64,000 bases of DNA from Letharia columbiana (Eukaryota > Ascomycota > Lecanoromycetes > Lecanorales > Parmeliaceae): assembly GCF_014066305.1 (NCBI RefSeq), contig NW_023501037.1, forward strand, positions 124,001 to 188,000, written 5' to 3'. Within the stretch, counting starts at the first letter, position 1. Each line of letters starts with the position of its first letter. The notes beneath the pieces are model-generated. The model ran no database searches. It was not told the origin of the DNA and saw only the letters and a program-made list of their open reading frames with translations. Shown here piece by piece: positions 56,536 to 64,000 of the stretch. Both the position numbers and the translations under genes were made by a program.

Positions 56536-56701
56536 TGTCAGGACCAGCATAGGTGCGATACCAGTATGGGTGAGGTAGAACGAGGATAATAAGGCTACCG
56601 AACTATGTAGGTGGGAAGGAGGCATAATATGATAGGGGATGCCTCCGCCAAGGCCCGCTAGCCATAGGGCTGAGTGGTGTGTCAAGGGTACGCTCGTAAC
56701 A
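56536..56701 (-). repeat. 3-prime LTR
   Basis: 166 bases, bounded on the outside by the target duplication GCAAT and on the inside by a polypurine tract. It also carries GATAATAAGGCTACC. Confidence 0.88.
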
Positions 56702-56717
56702 CTACCCCCCCCTCTCA
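56702..56717 (-). promoter_or_regulatory. Polypurine tract
   Basis: On the minus strand, TTTGAGAGGGGGGGGGTAG runs directly into the 3-prime LTR; this is the expected plus-strand primer. The stop codon TAG of the 3-prime ORF is the last three bases before the LTR. Confidence 0.75.
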
Positions 56718-57127
56718 AATAGCCATGGCCCCCATGGCTGGTAGACCGGAGATGCAGGCCCATTGCTTGCCTTGTATCTCCAAACATCCATAGTCGGTGT
56801 AGGCCTTGGCTGGAGATGATTAAGATCCCGGAGATATAGCCACATCTTACCTACGTATCGGCAAGATTCTCCAAGTTCTTCTCCCGTCCAGCCTGCCTGC
56901 CGTAGGCCTTCGAAAGAAGTGAATAATTCCATCGCATGCATATGTTTTGTGCTCGCTGAAAATCCATAAAAACAAAGAACTTTTGGTGTTAGTATGCCAG
57001 GCCAAATTAGTACCTTTTCTCCGGCGGCGACTGCGACAGCAATATCGCGTCCCGGAGATTCCGCTAGTGTATCGCCGATAGCACTCCATTGTAGCGTCAA
57101 GGGGCGACCAATTTGACGAAGATTCAT
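56702..57127 (-). CDS. 3-prime ORF of the retrotransposon
   Basis: A frame of 141 codons ending precisely at the border of the 3-prime LTR. It reads VLCFYGFSASTKHMHAMELF, TSFEGLRQAGWTGEELGESC, YVGKMWLYLRDLNHLQPRPT and WRYKASNGPASPVYQPWGPW. It might be the extreme C-terminus of a pol polyprotein after a large internal deletion, or a separate small ORF. I see no chromodomain. The first ATG-like start is uncertain because the frame begins at a degraded junction. Confidence 0.35.
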   Translation of the reverse strand: MNLRQIGRPLTLQWSAIGDTLAESPGRDIAVAVAAGEKVLIWPGILTPKVLCFYGFSASTKHMHAMELFTSFEGLRQAGWTGEELGESCRYVGKMWLYLRDLNHLQPRPTPTMDVWRYKASNGPASPVYQPWGPWLFERGG

Positions 57128-57687
57128 GAAGAATTGAATGAATAGGGATTAAAAAACGTAGTCTGGTGCCGGATAGCCACTTGATACTCATTTTGTGATC
57201 GTGAGGAAATCCATGGGGTGCTCCGATCTGATTGGCCAGTTGCCTCCCGAGCCGAGCCGAGCCGTAGGCGCTAAAACTTTAAATCAATATCAAATGAGTT
57301 TCTCCATGGGATATTATATAGCTAGTATCGATCGAGGCTACCGACGGCGACAGTGAGGTCCATAGGTGACGCACCATGGCTTCGGAAGATGCTTGGGTAT
57401 CTTTCAACAAGGGGAGCCTGCTTGGTGGGCCTGACATGAGGTTATTATTGAGCAACATGGGCCTGAGGAATCGATTTTGCGAATGTGAAAAATGAGGCCA
57501 TTCTGAAGACATCGGATGGTTTCAATTCGTTCAAAAACACGATGTCCGAGGATTTGCCGGTGCCCATACTACGTTTTACGATGTTCCGTGCTATTGCCGG
57601 GCCGCATGCTGATTTCGACTGCATTTGCGTGCTTGGTGGGCCTGATCCCGTGCTGATTTCGACTGCATTTGTCTGCTGCGTCCTTGG

Positions 57688-59268
57688 TCATAGATAGCCC
57701 TGGCAACTAAGCTCGTATGCTTCATCGAAATCCATGGGTTCGGAGTATTTGCCATGCTTTTGTGCATAAGCCCAGTTCTCATCTGCAAGGTCCTCTGCCT
57801 CAGCAAGACTTAAACCCTGTGTATTGAAAGTAGGGCGAGTCATGATCGAGTATCCCTTCTTTGCGTCAGCCTCGGCCTTTGCTTTTGCGTATTGCTCCGC
57901 GAATCTTTTGGCCTTCTTTTCGGCGAATCCCTCAGCAGATTGTTGATATTGAAGCTGCATTCTCATAACGCGTTCCTTTAATTCAGGCACAGTCCAATCC
58001 CTTGCCAATAGACCAATTGAGTCACATAAACGGAGTTCCGATTTCTTCCGTATGTCGTTTATCAGACTGTCATTCCTGAGACTATCATTCTTGAAATTAT
58101 GTTCGGCATATTTGATGAGATCACCGTAGAATTTGAGAAATGGTTGACTTCCTTGGCTTATTTTGTCGTAAGCATGTTGATAGGTTTCCTTAAGAACGGA
58201 TAAGGGTACCTCATACACGTTGCATAAATGATCTAGAAGATCATCGACTGTAGAGTACGAGCGATATCGTCGTCTGGTAGACACGTGCTGACTGGCTTCC
58301 CCTCCAAGTCTCGCTACAACGTAGGCAATTTTGAAAGCATCGGTGGGGAAATGATCACCATTGTGGGTAAGCTTGTCTCGGATTCTCATTTTCCAGTCAT
58401 CAAATGTTATTGAATTAGTGCCTGTGAAGACAGGTGGATCTGGTAGCCTTGGGCTGAGTGGCTGTCTGATTTGCGGTTGTCGATTTGCTCTAAGTGCCTC
58501 GAAATCTCGTGGAGTGGGTGGTGGTGGGGACGGGGGCGGAACAGAGATCCCAGGCGAGTTTTGGCCCTGCGTCTCCTGTTGTTGTCCTGGTATCTCCTCT
58601 TGATTGGTGTGAAATCGCTGATAAAGATCCTCAGCAGATAGAGAGCGCTGCACACGTGGCATATGGAGTCGTGGCGAATTTGGAGGTGAGTATCTTCTAT
58701 GTAGGTCGTCGTATGTGAGGTAGGGCTGGCCGCGGTATGTAGGTGATCGGCGATGTGGAGGTATGTATTTTGGTGTTGATGTAGGTGGATTTGGTACAGG
58801 CTGGAGTAAACCATGTTCCCGATCGCGAGGTGCCTTAGTCCTCTGACAGGTGTAGCAATTCTGAATGTAGGTGGCTACTGTCGTCCTCATTCCTCGCCAG
58901 TAGTATTCCCTTTTGAGTAGTTCATAGGTACGTGCTACCCCGGGATGGCCGCAGGACGGTTGATCATGCACCTCTCGGATAACATCGGTGTACATGTCAT
59001 CGGATACCCACAAACTGTCCTTGTGGTAAAGCACCCCGTCTTGTACGGAGCACTTGTTGAGAGTGATCCCTCGAAACTTGTCCTTGCCTTCGGCGATAGC
59101 GTCACGGATTTCCGTACAATATTCGTCTTCCTTGTTGGCCCCTACTACTTTGTGGTAGATAGGGTCGTCGTATGTAAGGTAGGGCTGGCCGCGGTGTGTA
59201 GGTGATCGGCGATGCGGAGGGAGGTATCTTGATGTAGGTGGATTTGAGTGAGAATTTGAGGAACTCAT
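57688..59268 (-). CDS. Chimeric Gag with integrase H2C2 zinc-finger insert
   Basis: From the ATG at 59268 (MSSSNSHSNPPTSRYLPPHR) this frame encodes 526 residues. The Gag start NPPTSRYLPPHRRSPTHRGQ leads to LTYDD. A foreign segment follows with the integrase zinc-binding domain (VQDGVLYHKDSLWVSDDMYT, VHDQPSCGHPGVARTYELLK, NCYTCQRTKAPR; ligands H, H, C, C). Then the Gag start is repeated (NPPTSTPKYIPPHRRSPTYR with GQPYLTYDD), and a normal Gag continues: DDWKMRIRDKLTHNGDHFPT, RSYSTVDDLLDHLCNVYEVP and FLKFYGDLIKYAEHNF. The Gag ends at AYELSCQGYL with no zinc knuckle visible. The repeat of the Gag start on both sides of the integrase piece points to template switching or recombination. The frame is open upstream to 59496 without an ATG. 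Confidence 0.82.
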   Translation of the reverse strand: MSSSNSHSNPPTSRYLPPHRRSPTHRGQPYLTYDDPIYHKVVGANKEDEYCTEIRDAIAEGKDKFRGITLNKCSVQDGVLYHKDSLWVSDDMYTDVIREVHDQPSCGHPGVARTYELLKREYYWRGMRTTVATYIQNCYTCQRTKAPRDREHGLLQPVPNPPTSTPKYIPPHRRSPTYRGQPYLTYDDLHRRYSPPNSPRLHMPRVQRSLSAEDLYQRFHTNQEEIPGQQQETQGQNSPGISVPPPSPPPPTPRDFEALRANRQPQIRQPLSPRLPDPPVFTGTNSITFDDWKMRIRDKLTHNGDHFPTDAFKIAYVVARLGGEASQHVSTRRRYRSYSTVDDLLDHLCNVYEVPLSVLKETYQHAYDKISQGSQPFLKFYGDLIKYAEHNFKNDSLRNDSLINDIRKKSELRLCDSIGLLARDWTVPELKERVMRMQLQYQQSAEGFAEKKAKRFAEQYAKAKAEADAKKGYSIMTRPTFNTQGLSLAEAEDLADENWAYAQKHGKYSEPMDFDEAYELSCQGYL

Positions 59269-59860
59269 GATGTGTTGAATGTAGGTGAAAACAGAGCGGA
59301 GAAGATAGGCGTAAAAATGGCGATTTTGACTGGGCTTCCCCGTCGCGGGATTGTAAATATCGAATAGTGTCTTTGTCGAGTGGAATGGAGAGATCTCTGG
59401 AACTCCGGTACTGTGAAGGCGTGCGCGAGTCGAGAAAGGTGGTAGATCTCTGTGTCGAGTGTTGAATTTTTGTTTCTTCGCGGGGGTCTGCAACACTCGT
59501 TTCTTGACCGATCAAGTCGCCGTAAAGACTATGAGTACTCTGAATAGTGTCTTTTCGAATGGTAGGAAGTCCGCCGGTGGTTTGTTATTCGGTTATAGAC
59601 TTCTTGCGGGGAACGGAGCGGAGAAGGATTTCTTGTATTCGATGTAGGGAACTCGTTTTTTGATGGATTGGGCTACCGTTGATAATGTAGGTTGTCTGAT
59701 GTAGGTTCTTTCGAATGATGTAGGTGGTTTGTGATTTGCATGTGTGGTGGGGCTTCTGTATGGTAGAAATACCCAGCGTTTTCTTTATCAGGCTCGGTCG
59801 CTTGCTCCGAGCAGAAAGTGAAAAACCCGTCAATTCTCTTCGCCGGGGGGTGTACGAAGG

Positions 59861-59871
59861 AGCCTTATTAT
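59861..59871 (-). promoter_or_regulatory. Self-priming primer-binding site
   Basis: Two bases inside the 5-prime LTR, AGCCTTATTAT (plus strand) is the exact reverse complement of ATAATAAGGCT within the LTR (59924-59934). No match to a tRNA 3-prime end (TGG...) is seen at this place. This is the arrangement of Tf1-type self-primed elements, where the first 11 bases of the transcript fold back on the primer-binding site. Confidence 0.65.
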
Positions 59872-59873
59872 AA

Positions 59874-60031
59874 TGTCAGGACCAGCATAGGTGCGATACC
59901 AGTATGGGTGAGGTAGATCAAGGATAATAAGGCTACCGAACTATGTAGGTGGGAAGGAGGCATGTAGATAGGGGATCCTCCCCAAGGCATGCCATAGGGC
60001 TGAGTGGTGTGTCAAGGGTACGCTCGTAACA
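59874..60031 (-). repeat. 5-prime LTR
   Basis: 158 bases. Compared with the other LTR it carries a deletion around GGATCCTCCCCAAGGCATGC and a few substitutions. It contains ATAATAAGGCT (59924-59934), complementary to the adjacent primer-binding site. Confidence 0.88.
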
Positions 60032-60214
60032 GCAATCAGCCCCAATGTCATCAGCAAGCAGTTCATGAATATAGGAGGTCTGGGCGGGACTTACGTGGTT
60101 GTATTCGATGCAATCATCGGATAAATAATTGGTTCCTTGCACGAAACGCCCGGGGAATTCAAAAAGGGCGCCCCCCAAGGTTTGGGAGACATTTCGGCGG
60201 GCGAAGACGAGGAG

Positions 60215-60367
60215 GGTTTTTTTTTTCTCAAAGGGGGCCCCCCTTTTTTTTTAAAAAAAGGGGAATACAAATAAGATAAAATTGAAAAAAGAAAAAAAAA
60301 TTAAAAAAAAAAAAAAAATGGAGGAAAGACCGCCCCGTCCCCTGGGGGGGTTGAAAATAAAATAAAA

Positions 60368-60398
<31 letters not shown>

Positions 60399-60632
60399 AA
60401 AACGGGTGCCTTTTTCAATTTTAAAAAAAAAAAAAAAAAACAATTTTTTATGGTAGGGTATTTTAAAAAAAAAAAAAAAAAAAAACTTAATGGGAAAAAT
60501 TTAAATAAAACAAAAAAAAAAAAAAAAAATAAAAAAAAAAAAAAAAACACCTAAAAAAAAAAAAAAAAAAAACCCCCACTTCCTCCCTAAAAAATAAAAA
60601 AAAAAAAAATTTACTTTCTAAAACCCCACTCT

Positions 60633-60705
<73 letters not shown>

Positions 60706-60800
60706 ACAAAAAAAAAAAAAAAAACCATCCATGCGGGGGGCCAAGAACCAACCCAAAAAAAAAAAAAAAAAACAACCCCCCACACTCCCTTTTTTTTTTT
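60215..60800. other. Degenerate A-homopolymer stretch, suspected artefact
   Basis: As at 55.97-56.29 kb, normal sequence decays gradually (from about 60,150) into runs of A with islands of C and G for nearly 600 bases, then abruptly returns to normal at about 60,800. Such graded decay is typical of low-quality sequence at a contig join rather than biology. The sequence order on either side may not be contiguous in the genome. Confidence 0.75.
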
Positions 60801-61124
60801 TAGCAAAACACTGCGATTACTGAACCATTGTCAGAAAAGGAGAAAATTTAGGGATTACGATCCCCAGACTCAACAACTAAGGCACGATTACGAAACGAAA
60901 GCACAGTCGTCAGGTTCAAAAGGTCAAGAAATTGACGTGAGCCGGGATGGGTGTGGCATGCAATGCACTATGAGCCAGCTCGATCGAGTATCACAAAAGC
61001 TTACTTTCCTTTCCACTGCAAAACTCCAGGCGCAATGGAGACAGAGCCGAGCTCATAATATGTGCTGGGGCGCGGGCTTCCCAGTAGTGAAAAGCTTGCC
61101 AAGTACTGGTTTTTGACTATTTTT

Positions 61125-61354
61125 GATTCTCAGGGAGATCCCCTAAAACCCCTCGGACCCTTCGGGGGGCTCTTTAAGGGCTCTCCGAGAGCTTCTGTCG
61201 AGGGGCTGTCAAAGCAAGCTCGAAATTTGATTATTTTAGTGATATTTGATTGATTTCGAGCTTGCTTTGACAGCCCCTCGACAGAAGCTCTCGGAGAGCC
61301 CTTAAAGAGCTCCGAAGGGTTTAAGGGATTTTAAGGGATCTAACCCTGAGAATC
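61125..61354. repeat. Hairpin with about 101-bp arms
   Basis: The arm 61125-61225 (GATTCTCAGGGAGATCCCCT ... AAAGCAAGCTCGAAA) is an imperfect reverse complement of 61254-61354. The inner 60 bases (CTTTAAGGGCTCTCCGAGAG onward) match without change; the outer part has several substitutions and a few small gaps. The loop is 28 bases and AT-rich. The right arm ends at the first recognisable codon of a transposase tail. Confidence 0.85.
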
Positions 61355-61492
61355 GAGAGAGACGTACCTCGGGAGGAATGGGAACGAGTCACACTTGACG
61401 AGATCCGGGCTAGAATAGCTGAAATGCCTTGGGGATGTCGAATGCTACGTGAGCTTAATCACGTCAAGCTCATTAAGTCACAGCTGTGGTAG
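61352..61492 (+). pseudogene. Tc1/mariner-like transposase, C-terminal fragment
   Basis: 47 codons ending in TAG read IERDVPREEWERVTLDEIRA, RIAEMPWGCRMLREL and HVKLIKSQLW. This matches the usual end of fungal DDE transposases of the Tc1/mariner-pogo group (W.R.. ..I..RI..MP.RC). The rest of the gene, with the catalytic residues, is absent; the hairpin at 61125-61354 takes its place. It is a relic without function. Confidence 0.65.
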
Positions 61493-61584
61493 AATTGTAT
61501 ATATATAGCTTCATATTTGATGGGATGCCAGCAGTAGCCGGGGAAACCTCGGTGGACCCTGACTTTTGGCCACCCCGAGTACGT

Positions 61585-61690
61585 TGTGATTTATTTGATA
61601 TACTTAGGGGGAGACCCCCTAAAACCCCCCTGACCCTCCGGGGGCTCTCCGAGGGCTCTCCGAGGGCTCCTGCCGGAGAGGCTCTTCTCG
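61585..61690. repeat. GC-rich relative of the 61.1-kb hairpin arm
   Basis: TTAGGGGGAGACCCCCTAAA, ACCCCCCTGACCCTCCGGGG and GCTCTCCGAGGGCTCTCCGA resemble the left arm of the hairpin at 61125 (GGGAGATCCCCTAAAACCCC, GGGCTCTCCGAGAGCTTCTG). It is a diverged single arm, ending near TCTCGCAAGCTGGATAGACG. It contains a short tandem GGCTCTCCGA repeat. Confidence 0.6.
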
Positions 61691-62094
61691 CAAGCTGGAT
61701 AGACGAATACTTTATCAAATTTCGTCTACGCTACGTTATCTGAAAGCGTATAAGTAATTCTATAACTCTACGTACTTAGTTTATTATCATATTTTTGATA
61801 AAAGAAAAGAAATCAAAAAAGGTAGATTTGAGGATTTTGAAGTTCTTTTCCAGCTTCCTCTTTTGGACGTACCCGTGTGCACCCGCTTTTAGCTTAGAAA
61901 TGAAGAAATAAAGTGAGTTTTAGCTTCAAAATCACAAAATCTGAAGATCTAATTGGTCAACTTTAAATTTATGATTGTCGAACATTTCGTGATTTCAGTC
62001 TTAAGTAATGAGAAAGCAAGCTTTTCAATAATGACGGGTACTTTCTCTCTCTTCAATCTAGTTAACCGAGCTGCCTCCTATAGCCAACCCTACT

Positions 62095-62165
62095 CGAGTA
62101 GCCGAGAAAGAAATGAAAGTACAAAAAATCCACTACACCATTGTATCAGCGCTATTAGAAATCGA
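62095..62165 (-). repeat. tRNA-related repeat, copy 2 (RIP-mutated)
   Basis: AAAAAATCCACTACACCATT and GTATCAGCGCTATTAGAAAT with CGACTT align with copy 1 near 55.7 kb (AAAAAGCACCGCAACACCAT, TATACCAGCGCCATTAGGAA, TCGAACC). Most differences are C to T or G to A. The copy runs straight into the AT-rich block. Confidence 0.4.
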
Positions 62166-64000
62166 CTTATTTATATAATTAATAATTAAACTATTTCATT
62201 AATATTTATCTCTACTCTTTTATTATAAATTACTTACTCTCGCTAGCTAATAATCTTCTTTACCTTTCTATTTATCTATTTATTATTATTAATATTAATA
62301 TATATTAAAATTTAATATAATTCTATTACTATTTCGAGATATCTTAGCGAATTAATAATCTATACTATTTATATTATATAGATCTACTTTAAATACTTAC
62401 TTAAGTCTTTAATAGTCTAAATCGATATTTAATTATTCATATTTACTATAATTCTATTAAGTTATAATCTTATTTAATATATAACTATTATAATTAAAGC
62501 TTAAAGAATATTATATAATTTTATTAAATATATTATATATTAATCGCTTAAGCTTAAATAGATATTAAAAGTAAAATTAATATCTAATAATATAGCTAAT
62601 ACTCTTATCTTTTTATTAATCTTACTATTATCTATATATATTATTATATATTTCTTATTAATTAATCTTTTAATTAATTTTTTTACAATTTTTTTAATCT
62701 TATAAATTATTATTTTAAGAGGCTTCTAATTAAAAGCGACGTTAAAAGAGTATAATTTCTTAATCTTATTAATATCGTTATATTATTCTTTAAATCTATT
62801 AATATATTACTTTAATAGACTTAGTTTCCTATTCTTTTTAGATTTTCTTTTAAACTTTTATCGCTCGAATCGTAACTTAATAATCTCGCTATATATTAAA
62901 TTAATAGCGATTTATAAGATAGCTTTCGAGGTAATCTTATCTAGCTATTATTTAATTAATAAGAAATATACTTTTATATTAAGTATTAAAATAGATATAA
63001 TCTTAAATACTTTAATTATCTTTCTTTCTATCTAAGATTAAATTCTTTATAATAATAAGAGATAAGTTTTATTATAATCGATAATATCTTTAGACTAATA
63101 TTATATTAAGTAATAATATATTATTTATAAAATAATTATCATCTAATAGAGCTATCTTATACTCTTATAATTATTATCTTATATCGATTTAATAATTCTC
63201 GCTAATATATCGATACTTTTAATAGTCTTAGATTAAATCTTCTTATTATAATAACTTTATAAAAGTTTAAAGTCGATTTCGACTTCTAGATAGCGAATAA
63301 ATCGTCTTATCTTAATATATCATCTATAAATCTAAAAGTGAATTTTCGTACGATTTCCGCCGGGTCCGCATTATAAGTACGATTTAGCACGATTTAGTTT
63401 ATTTAGTAGACTTTATCTATATCTAAATCCTTTCCGCTAATTCTATTAGTTTAATAACTTTAAAAATTTTGCGTAATATACTTTTAATATACTTTTAAGT
63501 ACTATTCTATATACATATAATATTAATATATATTATTATTAACATGCGTATTATTATACGCTATATTAGAGTATTATCTACGCGACTAATTTTATTAAAT
63601 TATTTAATTCCATAGCCAAATTTGAGTTGGCGTTGATACTCGTTATTATAGAACCTTATCGTCGCAACGTCGATTATTAGAACTTTCTTTTTTATATATA
63701 TTACTACTAAATTGATAGAACTAGTAAAAAAGATTAAGATAGTTACTAAATCGGCGGAATTTGAGTAGATTCTAATTAGATTTACTAATCCAGCGGATTT
63801 TGTGATTTCCGCGATAAACGCGCGATCAGCAATTTCAAATTTTGTAGAAACTTTTAGATTTGCAGATGATTACTTCTTATTAAGTTATAAAAAATAATTT
63901 AAGCTAAATCTCTATTTTCTATTAAGATATAATAGTTAATATTTACTAGAATTAAACTTTAATTTATATTATATTATTTACTTTATATAAATTTTATTAT
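62166..64000. repeat. AT-rich RIP-type block
   Basis: About 1.8 kb, to the end of the window, of extremely AT-rich sequence dominated by TA, TTA and ATT steps with very few CA or TG dinucleotides and no open frame of note. This is the hallmark of DNA inactivated by repeat-induced point mutation. Short islands with normal composition remain, for example near 63,335-63,400 (CGATTTCCGCCGGGTCCGCA), 63,612-63,640 and 63,745-63,850 (GCGGATTTTGTGATTTCCGC, GATAAACGCGCGATCAGC). The original element can no longer be identified. Confidence 0.85.

Larger units (their letters stand above)
56536..60031 (-). mobile_element. LTR retrotransposon, Ty3/Gypsy-like, lacking RT
   Basis: A complete insertion of 3496 bases flanked by the 5-bp target duplication GCAAT (56531-56535 and 60032-60036). 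Terminal repeats of 166 and 158 bases begin TGTCAGGACC and end CTCGTAACA on the plus strand (TG...CA). Transcription runs on the minus strand, so the right copy is the 5-prime LTR. The internal region encodes a gag protein with an embedded integrase zinc-finger fragment and a 3-prime ORF, but no protease, reverse transcriptase, RNase H or integrase core that I can find. It would depend on a relative for movement. The LTRs differ by small indels and several substitutions, so the insertion is not brand new. The element is much less RIP-mutated than the AT-rich block 2 kb away. Confidence 0.88.

Noticed and set aside
60228..60806. Poly-Phe frames on the minus strand
   Set aside because: Same reason: runs of A in a suspected low-quality stretch.
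1..64000. CRISPR arrays, bacterial operons or ribosome-binding sites
   Set aside because: The DNA is eukaryotic with spliceosomal introns; no direct-repeat/spacer arrays were seen. The short repeats found are microsatellites, a coding minisatellite or MITE units.

Overview
The window is nuclear DNA of a filamentous ascomycete (Pezizomycotina). The genes carry short 45-200 nt GT-AG introns with CTRAY-like branch sites. Several proteins belong to families known mainly from these fungi: a UstYa-like DUF3328 protein, a fungal rhodopsin-domain membrane protein, DUF3632, a DUF7730-like protein and a NACHT STAND protein. The last 2 kb is an AT-rich block of the kind left by repeat-induced point mutation (RIP). 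A Dothideomycete or Leotiomycete host is my guess; the sequence does not settle it.

Layout. From 1 to 40 kb is mostly core, gene-bearing DNA with long low-complexity spacers. It holds a small Ser/Pro-rich protein (2.2-2.7 kb), a broken DUF3632 gene (6.6-7.9 kb), the bc1 complex subunit Qcr10 (8.05-8.86 kb) and a membrane-anchored protein disulfide isomerase (9.2-11.6 kb). These are followed by a decayed gene (12.4-14.3 kb), the complex I NDUFA5-type subunit (15.1-16.0 kb), an unknown conserved-looking protein (17.0-17.75 kb) and a GFA/CENP-V zinc protein (18.8-19.4 kb). Next come the UstYa-like protein (20.5-21.5 kb), a small secreted peptide gene (22.6-23.2 kb), an MFS transporter (23.7-25.4 kb) and a rhodopsin-domain protein (27.2-28.7 kb). 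The stretch ends with a GPI-type secreted protein (30.2-31.2 kb), a C2H2 transcription factor (32.9-34.4 kb), mitochondrial dihydroorotate dehydrogenase (35.0-36.8 kb), a secreted protein (38.2-38.8 kb) and a DUF7730-like protein (39.2-40.4 kb).

From 41 to 54.7 kb is an accessory, fast-evolving block. It contains a 1729-residue STAND/NLR-like protein (alpha/beta-hydrolase-like N-terminus, NACHT, ankyrin-type repeats), a duplicated fragment of the DUF7730 gene start and a hypothetical three-exon gene. It also contains a 692-residue protein ending in a PD-(D/E)XK-like nuclease core, an MFS gene fragment, a small secreted protein, and two diverged copies of an unknown gene, one clearly dead.

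From 55 to 64 kb is a repeat graveyard. It has four copies of a roughly 110-bp palindromic MITE-like unit and two large hairpins. It also has a complete but RT-less LTR retrotransposon with a 5-bp target duplication, a self-priming signature and a chimeric gag-integrase ORF. A Tc1/mariner-like transposase tail, a tRNA-related repeat in two copies, two stretches of degenerate homopolymers (probably consensus failure), and the AT-rich RIP block complete it.

The genes do not form one pathway. Qcr10, the NDUFA5-type subunit and dihydroorotate dehydrogenase are all mitochondrial but lie among unrelated genes. The UstYa-like protein, the secreted peptide and the MFS exporter are close together, so a small secondary-metabolite or RiPP locus is possible but not shown. 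Exon structures were assembled by hand from splice signals, reading frame and family resemblance; no database search was possible.
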